From NCBI GenBank assembly GCA_037176885.1, contig JAWWNJ010000057.1, forward strand, positions 1,178,001 through 1,242,000: a stretch of DNA of 64,000 nt, in the 5' to 3' direction. The position numbers and the translations under genes are program-made. The notes below the pieces were generated by a model. That model saw only the letters and a list, made by a program, of their open reading frames with translations. It was not told the origin of the DNA and searched no databases. Source of the stretch: Favolaschia claudopus. Lineage: Eukaryota; Basidiomycota; Agaricomycetes; Agaricales; Mycenaceae. This document shows positions 57,800 to 64,000 of the stretch, piece by piece; the first letter of the stretch is position 1; the number at the start of each line of letters is the position of its first letter.

Positions 57800-60700
57800 A
57801 GTTTCGGACTCGTTACCAATACACCGTGACACGTAATGAGATTTTGTATGGAAGATCGAAAGACTGATCCCAAGTTATCCTTTACATGTCGCAAGTTTCG
57901 ATGGAAATGTTGCGAGGAGAAGATCCTGTATATTCTTTTGAAGTACGACTCTGGAACGGCCTGGAACGATAAGAAAAACAAAACTAGAGAAAAACTAACC
58001 GTGAATTCTAACCTTGGCGCTTATCAGCGGAACGCGGGATGGGATTCGGAGGCGCAGTTATTGTTTTGGGCTTGTTCTATAGCGGTTTCATGCGCTGAGA
58101 GGCGACTCGGAGGTGTGGAGGCTGTCCAATAGCACACTCAGTCGAGGAGGCAATGTCCCGAATATCCTGGAAATGGTATGAGAAATAGTAAATATACTTG
58201 ACATATGAAACGAGGAAGCTGCCCACTTACATACCATTCAAGCCAAATCGCGTCAATAAGTAATGGGTATATGTAGGCAGGGTGAATCAACTCGGAGCAG
58301 ATAAGCTGAAGATCTTTGCTTTAGTTCGAGTAGCGAGATTATTCAAATTAGATTCATGCGTTTTTGAGCGAGAGAGCACTTCGTACTCCCGGACAGGCCG
58401 TCGTTGATTTTGGAGTTTTGGATAAAAGATTTGGACTAGGCGATGGTCTATATGAACGCGGGGAGTCGAACCCCGCTTATTAGCCCGAATCGCATTCATC
58501 CTCGAAAGTTGGGGATGCGCTTGTTCGGACTAGCCTCAGAGGGGTATGAGGTGAGAGGGATATAGCATGTCAAAAGAAACTCGGAACTCACTCGGATAGG
58601 CAGAACCAGAAGCGCGATGGAAGGAGGAGCTGGCAGTGGACTCGGATGGAGTACGGTCCAGGAACTTGGACAGAGCAGTCGGTGCAAGCGGGACAAAGCT
58701 GACGGTTTCTAATGACGGGGCGATTGTCGTTGAAGGGTCGCTTCGATCTCGCTGCTTCCTTCCTGGGGGCGGTGAGAGTTTAAACACAAACGTTGGCCGG
58801 TGAAAATTCCTCCAAAATTCGCGATAGAAATTGCAGGCCGGAGTTTTAGAGCTAGAGGTCCAACAGCACAGAGAGATTGAGAAACCAGCCAGATCCGACA
58901 GAAACACACCGTCTGCGAGAGAAAAACAGCCCCGAAATCGACATGAAAGTGGAACGAAAAGAATGATTTTTGATTGACATGTTTGGTCGGGTTTACCGTT
59001 TCGCCTATTTTGGCAATCCTCCGTTGATCTCATTCTCTCACCTTGCTGGACGATGACTCTCGCTCATGGCCTCTGTACCGCTCGGTGGTGGCTGGACCGA
59101 ATACACGGAAACTGGCTAGCTGAAGCCCCGAGTCTCCGATGTCTTTCCGACCGTAAAATCTCGCGAAGTCTCGCATTCTACAAAGCCAAATTGGAGCAAA
59201 ACTGCTGGCTTGAATTTGAAAGCTATCGACACTTTCTGGCGCGGTGTAACTTGAGATATCAAGATATGTAATGGTCAACAATCTTGCGGTGGACTCCCAG
59301 TTCGTGTGTGGTCTTTTTTTTGGAGTATCCTTCGGTGCTAATCGAATAATTCCGAAGTCCATACCCGTCCTCCTACTCTCCGGCCTTTGTGAAGGGCTCC
59401 AGGAGCATATTGGTTTGCTGGTGACGTTCCGACGCATGTTTAAGGATTCGAGCCGCATGAAGGTATTGTTCCTTGCTACTCACTGTCGACGTATGCACTC
59501 GATACTTAAAGCACTCCTGCAGGTCTCAAGGCTCCTTTTACCGAAGAAAATTGCTCCCGGCGTCGCATATCTCGTAGCGTATGGCGTTGCTGCGGTGGTG
59601 GTACTCAATCTCGGGCTCATGCACGCCGACTCGCTTCCCTGCATGCCCGCTTACGACTTGAAGGCGGAACGACTTCACCTCTGCTCCCCACCGCGGACGT
59701 ACCGCATCCACTACCCTGGCACTCCTACCGCCACCGTCTATGAATTCCTTCTCCATTTATGGTCAGCGTCGACTTTCCATTCGACACCACACACTCTCCT
59801 CGTCTTCCTACGCCGTTCGTCCTCCGTGATCTTCAAGTCTCCGACGTCAGCATTCTAAAACTCTCGGGCCTCGCGCTTGTCTCCACGCAGCGCATTCACT
59901 ACCGCCGTGCCCTTCCTCCCCGACCGCAGCACTTCCTTCGCTCGTCAAAGCGGGAAGGGGGGATGACGTCTATCTGCATGCCTCGTACGAGCACGCCCAC
60001 GGAGAGGGCATCGTAGATTGAGATGTCGGCGCGGACAGAGTTCGAGGTCGATCTCCTCGCGTTACTCTGCTTGGACGCGTTGCAACCAGTGAACGCTCTT
60101 CATGCAACGTGTTCCTCATCTTTCGACAAACGCCTCCCCGTCGCTGACTACCCTTGTCTCTTCACCATCAATATCCCCTCACCCCTTCCTCGAGTCTTGC
60201 CGCGTAGTGACGCCTCACAATGATCGACCCGCCTTCTGACTCTTCCCAACCTCGACACATGTCTCCCCGCATCCTCCGATTGTCATCCTCCTCCGGCTAC
60301 TCGCACGCGTCTCATGGGACGACTAAATACATCCTTTGCCCCTTCCCCCGCCTTCGACTCCGATTCCGATGCTCGAGCGAGTGCCAGTAGGGAAGCAGAT
60401 ATCTAGATGTCTTCGAGTGGATCATGTAAGATGGAAGCGGAGGTGCGAGCTGGTGATTGGGATTAGGATTAGTGAAGTAGGTGTCTTTGGGGACAAACCA
60501 TCTAAGGTGGAGGTCGGGATTGCGGATGAGGGCGAGGGCGAGGGCGGCGAGGCGGGGGCGGGGATGGAATTGGGGTACAGTTGTGGGAAGACGGAGCGGG
60601 TAGAAGATGTGGAGAGAGGTGGGAAGAGGTGCTGAGGTCGAGGTCAGGGTCGAGGCGCGAGGTGGTTACGGATGTGGCGGTACGATAACGGAGGAGGAGC

Positions 60701-61420
60701 TTACTTGGATTAGTTGTGAGGTGATGGAGGAGGGCGATGGACGTCGAGGTGCGGGAAGATCGAGGTGGGGTCGTAGTGCAGGCACTGTCATGGCTCGAGG
60801 GCTACGGTCGAGGCGACAAGGAGGTGAAGAGATCGGCAAGAGATGGACATCCAAAGCGGACTCGGTGGAGAGGTATCAGCAGCTGGGCGGCGCGGTCTTT
60901 TTGCTCAAAACGAAGGTGATTTCATTCTCCCCCCAGAGCATTCGCGGCATACTAATCCGTATCTCTTCAGCTGACTGCCGGTTCCCTCATTCGCGCGACG
61001 AACTCGTTTTAGCGTATCCTCTAGCCTACTTCCGATGGTTTCCTTTCATTCTACCCGGATACAGTCTCCTTCGTCCCTACCCTACGATATCGATATCGAT
61101 AAACTCGACGCATCGATTCGCGATATCCCAACCGCGCTCCCCCCCTCGCCTCGCCACCTGCGTTCCGAGGCGTGTACGGACGAGCTTTAGTCCTTGGGGG
61201 CGGCCGTGACAGGGAGGTCGGTCTGCGTGTGCGATGCATGCGGATCGCGGTGTATCTACCGTTTCTACAGCTCCCAAGCACTGCCGCGTGCTCGTGGCCA
61301 GCTCCTCATTCCATGGACGACGAATGCGTCACGCATCGACGACCGCCCTTCTCTCTCCACTATCTCGTTCACCTCGAATCTTCACAATAGCACGCACATG
61401 TACATTCTCCACGTTTGACG
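57800..61420. repeat. Repeat R, copy C
   Basis: The cleanest full copy. It has the same left portion as copy A (with an unoccupied AGCT near 58,220), one tRNA-like unit (58.36-58.97 kb), the TTTGGTCGGGTTTACCG block, the GAAGGGCTCCAGGAGCAT block (about 59,390) and a right portion with CCTACGATATCGATATCGAT (61,080-61,099), also found in copy A (49,995-50,016). No domain is recognisable in its frames. Confidence 0.74.
58451..58528 (-). other. tRNA-like motif with B box, copy C
   Basis: Best-preserved example. The minus strand runs CCGAACA ... CGGGG TTCGACT CCCCG CGTTCAT, that is, an acceptor-like pair (GAAC/GTTC) and a perfect T-arm, 78 nt in all. The middle folds as a GCGCATCC/GGATG hairpin instead of D and anticodon arms. 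Confidence 0.5.
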
Positions 61421-62430
61421 GCGTCCGGCATACCCAGCTCGGTCTCCCCTTCGCCTCATCATCGAGCGTGGATCGGGTGCCTTGACGCGGACGAGGAAGA
61501 ATTTGATGCCGGTCTCGCGTCTGGGCAAAGCGTTGGGGACGGCTGGTGGAGGGCGAGGGAGGGCCCGCGGCGAGACAGTATAGGTCGGAGTGGATATTCA
61601 GATGCGAGTGGAGGGCGAAGCAAGGCCGCAGGTGGTATTATGTCGTCGTGCGTGGTGACATGGATAGGTCGGAAGTGGAGGGCCGCCGGGCGAAGGTGGA
61701 GGCATATGTATAGGCGGAGGTGGGGCTTCGAGGTGGAGGTTCGGCAATACATCGAGGCCAGTGCGGGAATATTCTGAGATGTTCGCTGGAGGTGTGCGGA
61801 AACTCGGGAGGTACGGGTGGCGGAATGAAGATGGGGGAAGACATCGCGGGCAATAGAGATGGGCAATAACGACGCTTCAAGGGTCGTATTCGTGGACGGT
61901 GGATGCTATGCTCTATCAGGAGCTTTAGCCAGCAGTATCCAAGCCTTTAACGCACACCGTCCCATTGAATTGCATCAAGGTGGATAGTTCTCGACGGATT
62001 GCTCTTCGGGCTGCGATCACTTCCACCTGAAGAAACAGGCAGGACGGAAAACAAGACGCGTCAGTGTTCCATCGGGTGTCAAAGTCCGCCAATATTCGGG
62101 GCGACCATCCTCCTTTGTGGAGTGCAGACTTCGAGGGGATGTCGGGATTCGAAAATCGGATATCGGGTCGACTTAAGTATTTGATAAGTAAATATCATTC
62201 AGGGCTCGTATTTCAGGTGATCCTTTTTCATGTAGAAGACAGGCATGGATCAGCTCTTTTCGCAATTAACTGAGCGCTCTAATTGCATGTTTCCCAAATT
62301 GAGAACGCTCTGATATGTTTCACTTGTCGCCATGGTAACAGCAAACTCACGCGTTCCTTTTGTCCTTCACGCTCATTCGATTCGTCGTTCTCAAAGATTC
62401 CCCCGAACACTCGTCTGAGTACCCAATTCC
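61421..62430. other. Upstream region of the last F-box gene; no supported gene
   Basis: Contains a GC-rich stretch (61.4-61.9 kb) with overlapping unassigned frames on both strands, then the presumed promoter of the F-box gene starting at 62431. Confidence 0.35.
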
Positions 62431-64000
62431 ATGTCAGCGACAACTCTCCGGGATCTACTCTGTACCAACGAGTCCCCCCTGGACGGCCAGATTCCGATCA
62501 TCCGGAATCTCATCACAACCGCTCAGAATAGGCTGGCCACTGCTGAGAGTGAACAGGATGAACTACGGAAGAAGAGGGCAGCGCTGTGGGTCAAACTCGA
62601 CGCTCTCAACGCCGAGATATCTTCCGTCACCATCGAAGAACTCGAGACGAACGCGAAGGCTACAGCACTTGACGAAATTATCGACGCTTGCAAAGACCAG
62701 ATTCATCGCCACAGCGCCGTGCTCGCTGCCGTGCGACGCGTCCCGCTCGAGGTTCTCTTTGAAATCTTTGACTGGATAGAACCGGATGCCTTCGATCGCA
62801 CGGTGTTCCACAAAAGACACGTACCGACGGCGCCGTGGCGCATTACACATGTCTGCCGAGCATGGAGAGAGGCGGCTCAAAGCTATCCAAAACTTTGGAC
62901 AAACATTTGTATCCACGGGGGTATGGTCGACTGGGCGGAGTCCGACCACAAAGCGCCCTCGATGTCGGTACTCTATCCTCTCGATGCCTTGGAAGCACAG
63001 CTCCGGCTCTCTTCCCCCGCATCTCTGGATGTGCAGCTCGAGATGCTGGAGGAGTCAGAGTACATGACCATGCTTTTGAAACCCCTCATCGAGCGAAGTC
63101 ATCGCTGGTCACGTCTCACCGTTACCTCGGACGGGGATTGCACCCTGTGGTATCTCACCGGCATCGAAAGACGACTTTCTCGCCTCGAGTACCTCACCAT
63201 TGACACTGGTCATAATCTTAATACCTCCGGATGGCCAACCGAACTGACGGAACTCTTTTTCTGGGCGGACAACCTGCAAACCGCCAAACTCACCAACTTC
63301 GCGCTAACGTCTCCTTCTCCACCCCTTTCCCTTCCATGGCACCAACTCACCACACTCCATATATGCTCCCCATTGACCTCCCTCCTTGAGATCTTGTCGA
63401 CAGCTCACAACCTCGTCGACTGTACTCTGGAGGTCGACGAGTTAAATGAGACCTGGGCCATACCCCCATTCATTGTAACGCTTCCAACCGTGCAGAGGCT
63501 GACCATGGGTCCGCGCTGCAGCGACGACTGCTGTTCTTGGCTTGTTCTCCCGCAACTCCGATTCCTCGCGCTCGAGGGAAATCCCGTGGAGAATGCCCAC
63601 ACCTTGGTCACTACATCTCAATGTCGGTTGGAAACACTCGAGCTGCGGAACATCGAAATCGAATCAGATGTCCTTCTGTCCCTCCTCAAAGCCGCATCCT
63701 CCATTACGAATCTATTCGTTGACTTCTGCTTCTCGTTCACGGACGAACAGATTCAGTTCTTCTTTCGAGAGATGCGAGGCGCGGGTCTGTGCCCCAATCT
63801 TGCGTCTCTGGAGATCGGATTCCGTCCACATCAACATACCATTCAAAATAGCGAAATGGCATGCGGGATGATTGAATCGCGGTGGAATTCAACGACGGGT
63901 GCGCGTGTGTTGCAGCGCGTGCAACTTTCGCCGGTGGATAATTGGCCACAGTTGGTTTGGCGCAGACTTGAGGGGATGCGGGTGGCTGGACTTGATTTAA
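62431..64000 (+). CDS. F-box protein with N-terminal coiled coil (3' end beyond window)
   Basis: A single frame is open from ATG 62431 to the window end (523 codons) with no stop. It is of the same subfamily as the 11.9-kb gene. Residues 20-95 are a coiled coil (RNLITTAQNRLATAESEQDELRKK...). The F-box lies at about 97-155 (VLAAVRRVPLEVLFEIFDW, then WRITHVCRAWREAAQSYPKLW). The rest is leucine-rich (LRFLALEGNPV, LETLELRNIEIES), ending in WRRLEGMRVAGLDL, which parallels WERFEKMRLEGLKV near the end of the 11.9-kb protein, so only a few codons are missing. There is no acidic insert. Presumed role: SCF ubiquitin-ligase adaptor; the substrate is unknown. Confidence 0.86.
   Translation, partial: MSATTLRDLLCTNESPLDGQIPIIRNLITTAQNRLATAESEQDELRKKRAALWVKLDALNAEISSVTIEELETNAKATALDEIIDACKDQIHRHSAVLAAVRRVPLEVLFEIFDWIEPDAFDRTVFHKRHVPTAPWRITHVCRAWREAAQSYPKLWTNICIHGGMVDWAESDHKAPSMSVLYPLDALEAQLRLSSPASLDVQLEMLEESEYMTMLLKPLIERSHRWSRLTVTSDGDCTLWYLTGIERRLSRLEYLTIDTGHNLNTSGWPTELTELFFWADNLQTAKLTNFALTSPSPPLSLPWHQLTTLHICSPLTSLLEILSTAHNLVDCTLEVDELNETWAIPPFIVTLPTVQRLTMGPRCSDDCCSWLVLPQLRFLALEGNPVENAHTLVTTSQCRLETLELRNIEIESDVLLSLLKAASSITNLFVDFCFSFTDEQIQFFFREMRGAGLCPNLASLEIGFRPHQHTIQNSEMACGMIESRWNSTTGARVLQRVQLSPVDNWPQLVWRRLEGMRVAGLDL

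Noticed and set aside
45351..58528. Genuine tRNA genes at the five GGTTCGACTCC sites
   Set aside because: Only the T-arm and a partial acceptor pairing are seen; D arm, U33 and anticodon stem do not form. The copies lie inside a longer repeat, so they are called tRNA-like.
59271..59858. 195-codon frame in repeat R copy C
   Set aside because: The frame is not kept in copies A and B as a whole and has no domain; only short segments are shared.
1..64000. CRISPR arrays, operons, rRNA genes or LTR retrotransposons
   Set aside because: No regularly spaced perfect repeats, rRNA cores, paired LTRs or reverse-transcriptase motifs were seen; gene structure is eukaryotic.

Overview
The window looks like nuclear DNA of a mushroom-forming basidiomycete (Agaricomycetes), perhaps a Mycena-like genome. 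This is inferred from expanded F-box/leucine-rich and MYND-finger families, a DUF6534-like membrane protein, HGDLK-type fungal TKL kinases, many phase-consistent introns of about 44-70 nt, and abundant degenerate DNA transposons. There are no bacterial signals (no operons, rRNA or CRISPR).

Layout. 0-1.6 kb: the 3' end of one F-box gene facing a second F-box gene that carries an in-frame stop. 1.6-5.3 kb: no gene I can support. 5.3-7.2 kb: a four-exon HAD-type hydrolase gene. 7.2-10.4 kb: nothing recognisable. 10.4-13.6 kb: two divergent F-box genes of two subfamilies. 14.5-19.2 kb (minus): a 17-exon gene that reads in phase from an Atg13-like HORMA domain through a Ser-rich linker, a pseudokinase and an active-looking TKL kinase to a Pro-rich tail (about 1,255 aa). 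This is the most unusual object here. 21.0-21.6 kb: a partial DUF6534-like membrane protein gene. 25.0-26.1 kb: another F-box gene. 27.0-28.3 kb: a complete Tc1/mariner element with an intact DD34E transposase. 32.6-38.6 kb: a MYND-finger gene split by a nested 4-kb insertion. 39.2-40.1 kb: a TA-flanked MITE and a hAT-like MITE with a perfect 8-bp target duplication, 14 bp apart. 40.7-61.4 kb: three copies of a large repeat ('R') carrying a conserved Pol III B-box/tRNA T-arm-like motif. One copy is split by a 3.9-kb CACTA-like element, and a second MYND gene (50.8-52.9 kb) lies between copies. 62.4-64.0 kb: an F-box gene running off the right edge.

The genes do not form an evident pathway. 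The window is an accessory, repeat-rich mosaic in which fast-evolving families (F-box, MYND, TKL kinase) are duplicated, decaying or interrupted by transposons. Two loci stand out: the Atg13-HORMA/pseudokinase/kinase fusion, and the collection of non-autonomous elements with exact ends and target duplications. All exon boundaries were read by eye from splice consensus and reading-frame continuity; none has transcript support.
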